Positions 17,398-25,443 of a stretch of 64,000 nucleotides of DNA are shown here, piece after piece. Where the stretch lies: NCBI GenBank assembly GCA_046329195.1, contig JAXLVB010000001.1, positions 372,001 through 436,000 of the forward strand. The letters are read 5' to 3'. The notes under the pieces are model-generated. The model did not search any database. It had not been told where the DNA came from and worked only from the letters and a program-made list of their open reading frames with translations. The DNA is from JAXLVB01 sp046329195. Lineage in GTDB: Bacteria; Bacteroidota; Bacteroidia; Cytophagales; Spirosomataceae. A program made the translations under genes and the position numbers. Position 1 is the stretch's first letter. Every line of letters begins with the position of its first letter.

Positions 17398-18070
17398 CGT
17401 TGATATTTTCGGTAACTACGTGACCATCAAATAAATGGATGATGCGGTGAGCATAGTTAGCATCGTGGGGTGAGTGCGTTACCATGATGATGGTAGTGCC
17501 TTCTTCGTTGAGTTGGGTCATGAGTTTCATCACTTCTTCTCCGTTCGACGAGTCGAGGTTCCCCGTCGGTTCATCGGCCAAAATCAGCTTCGGCTTGGCT
17601 ACTACGGCTCTGGCAATAGCCACCCGTTGTTGCTGTCCACCTGATAGCTGTTGTGGGAAATGGTCTTTGCGGTGCATGATATTCATGCGCTCCAAAACTG
17701 TTTCTACCATTTGCTTGCGCTCGGCTGCCGATTTGCCCAAATACAGAAGAGGAAGTTCCACGTTTTCGTAAACGGTCAGTTCGTCAATGAGGTTGAAGCT
17801 CTGAAACACAAAGCCAATATTACCTTTGCGCAACTTAGCTCGCTGACGCTCCGAATATTTAGCTATTTCCTCGCCCCAAAAATGGTACTCACCACTGCTG
17901 GGGTTGTCGAGCATCCCGATGACATTGAGCAAGGTGGACTTGCCACAGCCTGAGGGGCCCATAATCGCCACAAATTCGCCATCTTTGATTTCGACGTTTA
18001 CGTTGTTCAACGCCGTGGTTTCGATTTCTTCGGTTTGGTAAACCTTCTGTAAGTTCTTAGTGATGAGCAT
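17381..18070 (-). CDS. ABC transporter ATP-binding protein, LolD/MacB type (229 aa)
   Basis: Canonical nucleotide-binding domain. Walker A GPSGCGKST (near residue 40), Q-loop FVFQSFNLIDE, signature LSGGQQQRVAIARAV, Walker B LILADEPTGNLDS and H-loop VTHS are all intact. It is the typical partner of FtsX-like permeases and follows the adaptor gene by about 150 bp, giving the order adaptor, ATPase, permease, ATPase, permease on the minus strand. Its last codons run into the Uma2-like remnant on the other strand, so its C-terminal tail (NINAKFHI) may have been set by that junction. Confidence 0.94.
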   Translation of the reverse strand: MLITKNLQKVYQTEEIETTALNNVNVEIKDGEFVAIMGPSGCGKSTLLNVIGMLDNPSSGEYHFWGEEIAKYSERQRAKLRKGNIGFVFQSFNLIDELTVYENVELPLLYLGKSAAERKQMVETVLERMNIMHRKDHFPQQLSGGQQQRVAIARAVVAKPKLILADEPTGNLDSSNGEEVMKLMTQLNEEGTTIIMVTHSPHDANYAHRIIHLFDGHVVTENINAKFHI

Positions 18071-18080
18071 AATCTAAAAG

Positions 18081-18141
18081 CCCCCTAACCTCCGAAGGAG
18101 GAACTTTGGTTTTACATACCCTGCTTGGGTATAGAGGTTGG
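18081..18141. repeat. Hairpin-forming intergenic repeat (REP-like)
   Basis: The adaptor-ATPase gap contains CCTCC-GAA-GGAGG (18089-18101) and ATACCC-TGCTT-GGGTAT (18116-18132). Both are enclosed by CTAACCTC (18085-18092) and GAGGTTGG (18134-18141), which pair with a wobble. This nested, C/G-biased form preceded by CCCCCTAACC resembles dispersed extragenic palindromes I associate with Cytophagales genomes. Only one copy is in the window, so repetition cannot be shown here. It may also attenuate or stabilise the operon transcript. Confidence 0.45.
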
Positions 18142-18219
18142 GTATAATTAGGTTGGAAAAACAATAATATTCTGACATAATCAACTGGAAGTGAGCTATT
18201 TTGCACCCAAACCAATCTC

Positions 18220-19473
18220 TTATTTTTCTGCTTGTAGCAAGAGCACTTCGTTGTCGCCGAAATACTCATACGACGACGTAATGACTCGTTCGCCAGGTTT
18301 TAGACCTTCCAGCACCTCAAAGTAAATAGGGCTTTTGCGACCTAACTGAATCGAACGGCGAGTTGCTTTTTTGCCCGATTCATCCACCACAAACACCCAG
18401 TTACCACCTGTTTGCTGGAAGAATCCACCCACCGGCAACAAGATAGCTTTGGCTGGCTTGCCCAACTCAAGGCCAATCCGCATGGTCTGGCCACGGCGAA
18501 TATCGTTCGGTACGCCTTTGGTAAAAATCATGTCCACCTCAAAGCGACCATTAGCTACGGTCGGATATACTTTATCTACGACCAACAGGTAATTCTTGCC
18601 ATCTAATTCTACGGAGCCTTCAAGCCCTTTGGTAATACGGGGCAGGTACAATTCATCAATCTGAACCCGCACCTTGAAGGCATCCAACACGTCAATTTGA
18701 CCCAACCGCATCCCTCGGCTCACCGACTGGCCAATGTTGAGGTCTGGCATGGCGAGTTGGCCTGAAATCGGCGAACGAACTGTCAAGTAATCTAAAATTT
18801 GACCAACCCCCTGAAGGTTTTCCCAAATGCGCTTTTCAGACTGCGCCATTTGTTGGTTTTGTTGCACCCGCAACGACGAATCCGAATTATAGCTTTTCGA
18901 CGTGATATTGAGGCGTCGTCGGTAATACGCTAATTGCTCTTTGAGGTCCTGTACTTCTTTGGTCGAGATGAACTTAACCGCTTGGTCATTGCGGCGGCTT
19001 TGTTGTTCCAAAATTTTGATTTGGTATTCAGCCTCAGCCAGTTGCGTTTTGAGGTTCATCGAATTTTGGTCTAACGAAAGGCGTGAATTACGCACGTTGT
19101 TGAGCTGGTCAAACAATTGTGCTTCACGGTTCATTACATCCAGCTTCAGCGAGTTGTTCGACAACTGCATAATCACATCTCCGGCCTTCACAATGTCGCC
19201 TGACTCTTTGTATATTTTTTCGATAGAACCTCCTTCGAGCGCATCCAAGAAAATACTACGAATGGGCATCACGGCTCCAGTCACAGGAATAAATTCTGTA
19301 AAATCGCCTTCAGAAACAGCCGAAATAGTAATTTTCTCGCTTTCGACCCGCAACTGCGTGCGGTTGTCTCTAAAAAACACTAAATAAGAGATAAGGGCTA
19401 CTAATCCAAGCCCTCCGCCAATCATAGCGATTCGCTTCGATGACCAGAATTTTTTTTCAATTTTTTTGTCCAT
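18220..19473 (-). CDS. HlyD/MacA-type periplasmic adaptor of an ABC exporter (417 aa)
   Basis: One N-terminal membrane anchor (about residues 14-34, IAMIGGGLGLVALISYLVFF). It is followed by a beta-barrel/lipoyl half (GAVMPIRSIFLDALEGGSIE, IVKAGDVIMQL), a long coiled-coil hairpin (about 100-215), the second lipoyl half (TVRSPISGQLAMPDLNIGQS) and barrel and membrane-proximal domains ending in LKPGERVITSSY. This is the layout of MacA-like membrane-fusion proteins that link an inner-membrane ABC permease to the outer membrane. It is the first gene of the minus-strand run and has a sigma-54-type promoter with two activator palindromes upstream. The NtrC-family regulator is divergently transcribed from it. 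Confidence 0.92.
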   Translation of the reverse strand: MDKKIEKKFWSSKRIAMIGGGLGLVALISYLVFFRDNRTQLRVESEKITISAVSEGDFTEFIPVTGAVMPIRSIFLDALEGGSIEKIYKESGDIVKAGDVIMQLSNNSLKLDVMNREAQLFDQLNNVRNSRLSLDQNSMNLKTQLAEAEYQIKILEQQSRRNDQAVKFISTKEVQDLKEQLAYYRRRLNITSKSYNSDSSLRVQQNQQMAQSEKRIWENLQGVGQILDYLTVRSPISGQLAMPDLNIGQSVSRGMRLGQIDVLDAFKVRVQIDELYLPRITKGLEGSVELDGKNYLLVVDKVYPTVANGRFEVDMIFTKGVPNDIRRGQTMRIGLELGKPAKAILLPVGGFFQQTGGNWVFVVDESGKKATRRSIQLGRKSPIYFEVLEGLKPGERVITSSYEYFGDNEVLLLQAEK

Positions 19474-19556
19474 GATTCCAATCGTAAGTTGAAGAGGCGT
19501 AGGTCATAAGGGTGTATGAGTGATGGACGCCTCGGAATGTTTACTGATAAGCGTTT

Positions 19557-19573
19557 TGCTAATGCTGTGCCAA
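19557..19573 (-). promoter_or_regulatory. Sigma-54-type (-24/-12) promoter of the exporter operon
   Basis: The minus strand reads TTGGCAC-AGCAT-TAGCA: GG (plus CC at 19570-19571), exactly 10 nt, then GC (plus 19558-19559). Only one base of the -12 TTGC element deviates. The predicted start is near 19546, giving a leader of about 73 nt to the adaptor ATG. An AAGCC box lies 15 nt upstream of the GG. Activator palindromes are centred 64 and 85 bp upstream. Confidence 0.75.
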
Positions 19574-19626
19574 ACTCAGGAAAATGGCTTTATTTACGAA
19601 AAAAGGGCATTTTGCGCTAAATAGGC

Positions 19627-19663
19627 TGTACGGCAACGAACAACAAGTGTACGAAAGCGTACA
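19627..19663. promoter_or_regulatory. Tandem activator-binding palindromes (UAS) of the exporter promoter
   Basis: 19627-19642 is TGTACG-GCAA-CGAACA (one mismatch) and 19648-19663 is TGTACG-AAAG-CGTACA (perfect). Centres are 21 bp apart. Relative to the predicted start near 19546 they lie at about -88 and -109, a normal enhancer position for NtrC-family activators. Confidence 0.72.
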
Positions 19664-19820
19664 GTTGTCAAGTCAACCCATTAGCTTTACTACCAATAGC
19701 ACCTCAACAAAACAAAAAATCAGGAAATTTGAAAAAGAACCCAGACTGCTCCCCTTAATGAAGAGCTTCAGCGTAGAGGACAGATGTCTTTCAAAATGAA
19801 AATAGATTGCCGAAATCAAT

Positions 19821-19858
19821 CGTTCACCTCCGAACAAACAACTGTCCGAAATCGAACA
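19821..19858. promoter_or_regulatory. Activator-binding palindrome(s) upstream of the NtrC-family gene
   Basis: 19843-19858 is TGTCCG-AAAT-CGAACA, a weaker version of the same palindrome, centred exactly 64 bp upstream of the -24 GG at 19914-19915. A further half-match (19821-19836, right arm CGAACA) lies 22 bp away. Together they suggest autoregulation. Confidence 0.5.
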
Positions 19859-19911
19859 GTGTTTTTAGTGAAAATCTACGTTTTTCGCTAAATTTCAAGC
19901 CTTATTCGCCT

Positions 19912-19928
19912 ACGGCACGAGTTTTGGG
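19912..19928 (+). promoter_or_regulatory. Sigma-54-like promoter of the NtrC-family gene
   Basis: The plus strand reads CGGCACG-AGTT-TTGG: GG at 19914-19915, exactly 10 nt, then GG instead of GC. An AAGCC box ends 13 nt upstream of the GG. The predicted start near 19939 leaves a leader of about 37 nt before the ATG at 19976. It is the weakest of the three sites by consensus but has the same geometry. Confidence 0.45.
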
Positions 19929-19975
19929 GTTATGAAAAACATAGCCACTTTTTGGCAGAGAACTTATCGAATACT

Positions 19976-21364
19976 ATGTCTAAAACTGGAAAAATCCTTA
20001 TCCTCGACGATAACCCCGACGTCTTGTTGGCAGCTAAGATGCTGCTCAAGCAGCACTTTGCCCAGGTAGATACCGAAAAGAACCCCGAGCAGATTCCGTT
20101 TTTGCTTCGCCACGAAGATTACGATGCCATCTTGCTCGATATGAATTTTACTCGTGACGTAACCAGCGGGTACGAAGGGTTTTATTGGCTCAACAAAATC
20201 TTGGAGATTGACCCTGCTGCTGTGGTGGTGCTGATTACGGCCTTTGGCGATGTCGAAATGGCGGTGAAGGCCATCAAAGAAGGAGCGATGGATTTTGTGC
20301 TAAAGCCTTGGAGCAACGAAAAACTGATTGCTACGCTTTCGACGGCACTGTCGTTGCGGCAGTCTCGGCGTGAAATCGAAAAACTCAAAACCCGTACGCA
20401 GGTCATGAGCCGTGACCTCGACGGCCAGTTTAGCGACCTGCTGGGTATTAGCCCTGCCATGCAAGAAGTGTTTGCTACCATTCGTAAAGTAGCCTACACC
20501 GATGCTAACGTATTAATTTTGGGCGAAAATGGCACGGGCAAAGAGCTTGTGGCTCGTGCTATTCATAAGCATTCGTCACGGGCAGGCGAGGCATTTGTGG
20601 GGGTAGATTTAGGCTCAATTTCACAAAATTTGTTTGAATCTGAGTTGTTTGGTCACGTGAAGGGCTCATTTACCGATGCCAAAGAAGACCGCCCGGGTCG
20701 GTTTGAGGTGGCCGATAGCGGTACGTTGTTTCTGGACGAAATCGGGAACTTGCCGATGGCGCTGCAAGCCAAGCTACTGGCCGTTTTGCAAAACAGACAA
20801 GTCACTCGGGTAGGCTCTAACCGCAGCCGGCCAGTAGATATTCGCCTGATTTGTGCCACCAATATGCCCCTCTACGACATGGTGGGGCGCAATGAGTTTC
20901 GGCAAGACTTGTTGTACCGAATCAATACTATTGAGGTTAAAATCCCTGCCTTGCGAGAACGTCCCGAAGATATTGAGCTGTTGGCCAATCATTATTTGCA
21001 ACAATACTGCCGTAGGTATCGGAAATCGGCTAAAACCTTGAGTGCGATCACGCTCAATCGCCTGCTCAAGTACGCTTGGCCGGGCAATGTACGGGAGCTT
21101 CAGCACGCTGTAGAGCGAGCCGTTATTTTGAGCGAATCAGACGTGTTGCAGCCTCAAGATTTCTTCTTGGCAGGTGGTGCCAAGGCTACCGAAAAGACAG
21201 CTTCAGACTCGATTGCGATTGATAATTACAACCTAGAAGAATTGGAAAAAGCCATGATTCGGAAAATCTTGAAAAAACACGATGGCAACATTTCCAAAGC
21301 CGCCGACGAATTGGGCCTGACTCGTGCTTCGTTGTATCGTCGTTTAGAAAAATACGGATTGTAG
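19976..21364 (+). CDS. NtrC-family sigma-54-dependent response regulator (462 aa)
   Basis: Receiver domain at about residues 6-125 (acidic pair Asp11-Asp12, phosphoacceptor Asp55 in LLDMNF, Lys in VLKPW). The AAA+ domain spans about 160-390 with Walker A GENGTGKE and Walker B GTLFLDEIG, and a Fis-type HTH is at the end (NISKAADELGLTRASLYRRL). The sigma-54 contact loop, normally GAFTGA, reads GSFTDA. The ATG at 19976 is preferred over a TTG 8 codons upstream. The divergent exporter operon carries a matching promoter and enhancer, and a sensor kinase gene follows, so this is the likely activator of the exporter genes and perhaps of itself. Confidence 0.93.
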   Translation: MSKTGKILILDDNPDVLLAAKMLLKQHFAQVDTEKNPEQIPFLLRHEDYDAILLDMNFTRDVTSGYEGFYWLNKILEIDPAAVVVLITAFGDVEMAVKAIKEGAMDFVLKPWSNEKLIATLSTALSLRQSRREIEKLKTRTQVMSRDLDGQFSDLLGISPAMQEVFATIRKVAYTDANVLILGENGTGKELVARAIHKHSSRAGEAFVGVDLGSISQNLFESELFGHVKGSFTDAKEDRPGRFEVADSGTLFLDEIGNLPMALQAKLLAVLQNRQVTRVGSNRSRPVDIRLICATNMPLYDMVGRNEFRQDLLYRINTIEVKIPALRERPEDIELLANHYLQQYCRRYRKSAKTLSAITLNRLLKYAWPGNVRELQHAVERAVILSESDVLQPQDFFLAGGAKATEKTASDSIAIDNYNLEELEKAMIRKILKKHDGNISKAADELGLTRASLYRRLEKYGL

Positions 21365-21524
21365 TGAGCAGCCAACCAAATTTCGTTGTGCCTTCATCTC
21401 TTATGTTTCTTTGCGTGAACAAAAATAGCTTGTATTAAATCATCAATCTTTTTAGTTTTATTGACCTGATATTCAGTAAATTATAAAGAAAAATCAACCA
21501 ATAACCAATTTCCAGTAACTACGT

Positions 21525-22868
21525 ATGCTTCGTAACTTTCAATTTAATGTCTGGTTAAAAGTCCTACTACTTTCGCTAAGTATTGCCTTGCTTACTTGGC
21601 TTTTACAGACTACCAGTATGTTTGTTACCGAAGTGATTGTAGGGTTCGTAGTAGTGTATCAGATTTATGATTTAGTACAGTATGTAGAGCGTACCAACCG
21701 TCGGTTAGCCAATATCTTTGAAGCGATTCGGTATTCTGATTTTACACGATCGTTTTCGATGCGGAAGTTAGGCACTTCATTTGATACCCTTGACCGAGCG
21801 CTCAACGAAGTTATTAACTCCTTTCAAAAAGCTCGTGAAGAAAAAGAAGAAACGCTTCGCTACTTAGAGACTGTAGTTCAGCACGTAGGGGTAGGTTTGT
21901 TGGTCTATAATCAAAACGGCGATGTCGAAACGGTCAATTCGGCCAGCAAGAAAATCCTTGGAGTCAATGTCTTACGCAATATCAATCAGCTCGAAGTAGT
22001 CAGTTATCATCTACTCGAAGCGCTCAAAAGTGCTACTGCTGGCGATAATTCACTGATTCGAGCTACTGTCAATGGCGAAGAAAAAACCATTGCGCTGTCA
22101 GTTTCAGAGTTTCGGCGCAAAGACAGTTTCTACAAGTTAGTTTCCCTCAAAAACATCCAATCAGAACTCGAAAGCAAGGAGTTTGAGGCTTGGCAGAATC
22201 TTACTCGGGTGATGACCCACGAGATTGTCAACTCCATCACACCGATTTCGTCGCTGTCTAATACCGTCAATCAACTCATTGAAAATGAGCTATCTACTGA
22301 CGGGGAGCTATCCCCAGATTCGGTCAAAGACATCCAAGAAGCCATTCAGGTTATCAGTCGTCGTAGCGAGGGGCTCTCAAATTTTATAGATTCGTACCGT
22401 AAATTCTCTCGTGTACCCAAACCCCGCTTTGAGGTATTGATGGTAAAACCCCTGCTTGAAGATGTGCTGAGTCTGTACAAAAGCGAATGTGCCGAGAAAA
22501 ACATACGGATGCAATGCCAAATAGAGCCAGTTACCCTTGAGATTACAGCCGACCGTGAGCTGGTAGAATTGGCACTTATTAATTTGACCAAAAATGCCCT
22601 TCAAGCTGTAGCAAATCTTCCCAATGCCGAAGTACAACTGATAGGCCGCCTCGATGGCCAAAGCAACGTGTTGATTCAGGTCACCGACAACGGCAAAGGC
22701 ATCATTCCCGAAGCCCTCGACAAAGTATTTATTCCGTTCTTCAGTACCAAGCAAGGGGGCAGCGGCATAGGCCTGAGCCTTTCTCGCCAAATCATGCACC
22801 TCCACCGAGGCACTATTCGGGTCGAATCCATCCCCGACGTTCGCACCACGTTTACCCTACGCTTCTAA
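21525..22868 (+). CDS. NtrB/NtrY-like sensor histidine kinase (447 aa)
   Basis: Two adjacent membrane helices at about residues 10-28 and 33-50 leave almost no periplasmic loop, so the sensed signal is probably in the membrane or cytoplasm. A coiled segment and a PAS-like domain follow (about 110-205, VGLLVYNQNGDVETVNSAS). Then come the H-box RVMTHEIVNSITPISS (His near residue 233), the N-box LINLTKNALQAV, and G-boxes VTDNGKGI and GGSGIGLSLS. The gene is 160 bp downstream of the sigma-54 activator on the same strand; the two form a two-component pair. Confidence 0.92.
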   Translation: MLRNFQFNVWLKVLLLSLSIALLTWLLQTTSMFVTEVIVGFVVVYQIYDLVQYVERTNRRLANIFEAIRYSDFTRSFSMRKLGTSFDTLDRALNEVINSFQKAREEKEETLRYLETVVQHVGVGLLVYNQNGDVETVNSASKKILGVNVLRNINQLEVVSYHLLEALKSATAGDNSLIRATVNGEEKTIALSVSEFRRKDSFYKLVSLKNIQSELESKEFEAWQNLTRVMTHEIVNSITPISSLSNTVNQLIENELSTDGELSPDSVKDIQEAIQVISRRSEGLSNFIDSYRKFSRVPKPRFEVLMVKPLLEDVLSLYKSECAEKNIRMQCQIEPVTLEITADRELVELALINLTKNALQAVANLPNAEVQLIGRLDGQSNVLIQVTDNGKGIIPEALDKVFIPFFSTKQGGSGIGLSLSRQIMHLHRGTIRVESIPDVRTTFTLRF

Positions 22869-23132
22869 CGTATTCACCCCAAGTTTTAATCTGTACGCTT
22901 CCCACCCCCAAATCTACGCTTCAACCCATTCATTTTGGTTTAGCCCCTTCATGTTGACCAATTTTGTCATGTCGCTTGAGCAACGAAGCCGCTTACTCAG
23001 AAAGCCCTACCGCTTACGAAGCAAGATTAGGTAGAAGTTGAGCCACAGGTTTACTTCGCATCGTTGTTCGGCAACACACTAAAAGCCAATCATCTCGAAA
23101 AAGTTTAGTTTATCATTTCAACCTCAAAAGCC

Positions 23133-23828
23133 ATGGAAGCAGCATTTTGGTTTAAATCTTGGGAATTAGGCGGTTTTTACACCAGTTTTCACCGTAAAGA
23201 CATTCATCCCTATGTACTTAACTACCTCTCGCCAGAGGTAATTGAAAACAAAAATATCTTGGTTCCACTATGCGGCAAAACAGTAGATATGCTCTACTTG
23301 AGCCAATTTGCTAACAAGGTGATTGGGGTTGAGTTGGTAGAGGAGGCCATCCTACAGTTTTTTCAAGAAAACAACCTGCCTTATCAGCAAGTAGATGCCG
23401 AAACCTTCGTGTCGGGTAATATTACGTTACTCAAAAAAGATTTTATGGCACTCACCCCAGCCGAAATCGGCCCGATTGACTGGATTTATGATCGAGCGTC
23501 GTTGGTAGCATTACCTTACGAAATGCGTACAGATTACCTCCATGCACTCGACCGTCTTTCATCAATAGGTACACAGACCTTGCTGATTACGCTCGAATAT
23601 TTTCCGTTAATTAACTCGGCTCCTTTTTCGATTGATGCCAACGAAGTGGAGCAGTACTACAGTCGTGGGCACGTCATCAAGCATGTGGAGCAACCTAACT
23701 TGCCTCATCATGGAATGGTTCGTAAATGGAACTTAGCGTTTTTGATTGAGCATGGTTTTGTCTTGACCAAATACGCTGACGGGGTCATGCTGGCTGAGGG
23801 TGTTCAGAATAAGGTAGAAGTACAATAG
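23133..23828 (+). CDS. Thiopurine S-methyltransferase-family SAM-dependent methyltransferase (231 aa)
   Basis: The Tpm/TPMT pattern is clear: WELGGFYTSFHRKDIHPYVL at the start, the SAM-binding motif ILVPLCGKTVDMLYL followed by VIGVELVEEAILQFFQENN, and DWIYDRASLVALPYEMR. The length matches bacterial Tpm (about 220 aa). Family members methylate thiols or selenium and tellurium species with S-adenosylmethionine; the physiological substrate here cannot be told from sequence. It is a single gene with its own terminator downstream and 264 bp of apparently empty DNA upstream. Confidence 0.88.
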   Translation: MEAAFWFKSWELGGFYTSFHRKDIHPYVLNYLSPEVIENKNILVPLCGKTVDMLYLSQFANKVIGVELVEEAILQFFQENNLPYQQVDAETFVSGNITLLKKDFMALTPAEIGPIDWIYDRASLVALPYEMRTDYLHALDRLSSIGTQTLLITLEYFPLINSAPFSIDANEVEQYYSRGHVIKHVEQPNLPHHGMVRKWNLAFLIEHGFVLTKYADGVMLAEGVQNKVEVQ

Positions 23829-23959
23829 TAACGCAGAAAATAATCGTTTGAAAATCAACAAACTACAACAATCACAAAGGATAGTAATCTAAAAATAGCG
23901 ATTCATTACATAAGGCGATTACCTCGCTTATAGCATAGTGGTTTAGGGTAAAACAACAG

Positions 23960-23992
23960 AACGGCAGCGCCATCGGCCTGCCGTTTCTTTTT
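23960..23992 (+). terminator. Rho-independent terminator
   Basis: Stem AACGGCAG (23960-23967) and CTGCCGTT (23978-23985) with a 10-nt loop, followed by TCTTTTT. It lies about 130 nt after the methyltransferase stop. Confidence 0.7.
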
Positions 23993-24075
23993 GAGGTAAG
24001 TGTAAGACCCAATAAATTTTCGGATATTGGCTCCGATTTACCACCAGTCTTTCTAAACCACCTTTGGCTTATTGT

Positions 24076-25317
24076 ATGAAAAAACGCTACCAAGTTTTAA
24101 CGGTTCTGTCGCTACTTTCTGTCATTACCTTTTTAGACCGAATCGCCATAGGCGTTGCCAGCCCCAAGATTATTGATGAACTAGGTCTTTCCAAAGAACA
24201 ATTAGGCTGGATTCTGGGCATTTTTGCCTTTGCGTACGGAGCTTTTGAAATCCCGACAGGGCTTATGGGCGACCGCCTTGGTGCCAAAAAAGTGCTCATT
24301 CGAGTTGTGTTGTGGTGGTCAGCCTTCACTGTTCTGACCGGAACAGTCAACGGCTTTCTATTTTTACTCATTGTCCGATTTTTGTTCGGTGTGGGCGAAG
24401 CCGGCGCTTATCCCAATAGCTCGATTGTTTTGGCCAAGTGGTTTCCTGCCACCGAGCGAGCACGGGGTCAAGCGTGGATATGGTTTGCCTCTCGGGTAGG
24501 AGGAGCCATCACACCGTTTGTGGTTGTACCCATCCAACAAGCTTTTGGGTGGCGAGTTTCGTTTTTTGTTTTGGGAGGCTTAGGTGTATTATGGGTTATT
24601 TTTTGGTTCATTTGGTTCAAAGAAGACCCTACCGAATCCAAAACAATTAGCACCAACGAATTAGAAGAAATCCTCTCAAAACGAAACCTTCCCAAAGCTA
24701 AAGCGTCACATTTCAGCAGCAAAATTTTCAAAAGTACTGACCTTTGGTACCTCATGGCCATGTACTATTGCTATGCTTCAGGTGCTTTTTTCTTCCAGTC
24801 ATGGCTGTCCACGTACCTCCAAAAAGGCTGGCTCCTATCGCCAGCAGACTCTGCTCAAGTAGTCACTTGGGCTTTTGTATTGGCTGCCATTAGCTGTTTG
24901 TCAGGAGGCTTTGTTTGTGACTATTTTTCTGCCACTATAGGCAAGCAAAAAACTCGTCGCCTTATTGGGCTGGTTGGACTTGGCTTGTCGGGGTTGTCTT
25001 TGCTCATAGCCACTTACTTACCTGAAAAAACAGTTGCTGTGGTTTTCTTAGCCATCAGCCTCTGTTTGATGGATTTTACCATTCCGGCCTCTTGGGCAAC
25101 TGCTATGGATTTAGGCGGAAAAAATGCCGGTGCCGTTACGGGTGCCATGAACACCGCCGGGCTGATGGGTGGCACCATCAATACCATTTCGTTTGGCTAT
25201 ATTGTTTCGGCCTTTGGCAACGACTACAACGCCCCCGTAATACTCTTAGGCGTACTTTTGCTTATAGGAGCGTTACTATGGCTCAAAATCAATGCTAACA
25301 AGGCGATTTTGGTATGA
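24076..25317 (+). CDS. MFS transporter, ACS (anion:cation symporter)-like (413 aa)
   Basis: Twelve predicted membrane helices. Helix 1 ends TFLDRIAIGVASP, and the loop 2-3 motif GLMGDRLGAKKVLI is the MFS A-motif. The helix 4-5 region RFLFGVGEAGAYPNSSIVLA fits the ACS subfamily (hexuronate, galactonate, phthalate and similar carriers). The second half has a weaker repeat (CDYFSATIGKQKTRR). The ATG at 24076 is chosen over a TTG four codons upstream. No catabolic neighbour indicates the substrate. Confidence 0.88.
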   Translation: MKKRYQVLTVLSLLSVITFLDRIAIGVASPKIIDELGLSKEQLGWILGIFAFAYGAFEIPTGLMGDRLGAKKVLIRVVLWWSAFTVLTGTVNGFLFLLIVRFLFGVGEAGAYPNSSIVLAKWFPATERARGQAWIWFASRVGGAITPFVVVPIQQAFGWRVSFFVLGGLGVLWVIFWFIWFKEDPTESKTISTNELEEILSKRNLPKAKASHFSSKIFKSTDLWYLMAMYYCYASGAFFFQSWLSTYLQKGWLLSPADSAQVVTWAFVLAAISCLSGGFVCDYFSATIGKQKTRRLIGLVGLGLSGLSLLIATYLPEKTVAVVFLAISLCLMDFTIPASWATAMDLGGKNAGAVTGAMNTAGLMGGTINTISFGYIVSAFGNDYNAPVILLGVLLLIGALLWLKINANKAILV

Positions 25318-25411
25318 GTAATAGTTTGATGGAACGTATTGTCCATAACTACTTGTTTCAGACAAAGAAGATTAAAGCAAAGGCAGATACCCGTTGAGTG
25401 GTTTTTCTTCG

Positions 25412-25419
25412 TAACTTTG
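25412..25419 (+). promoter_or_regulatory. Bacteroidota -7 element of rimO
   Basis: TAACTTTG fits the TAnnTTTG consensus and lies 25 nt before the rimO ATG. A good -33 TTTG is not obvious. Confidence 0.4.
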
Positions 25420-25443
25420 CGGTTCTTTTTTGAAAAAACTTGC

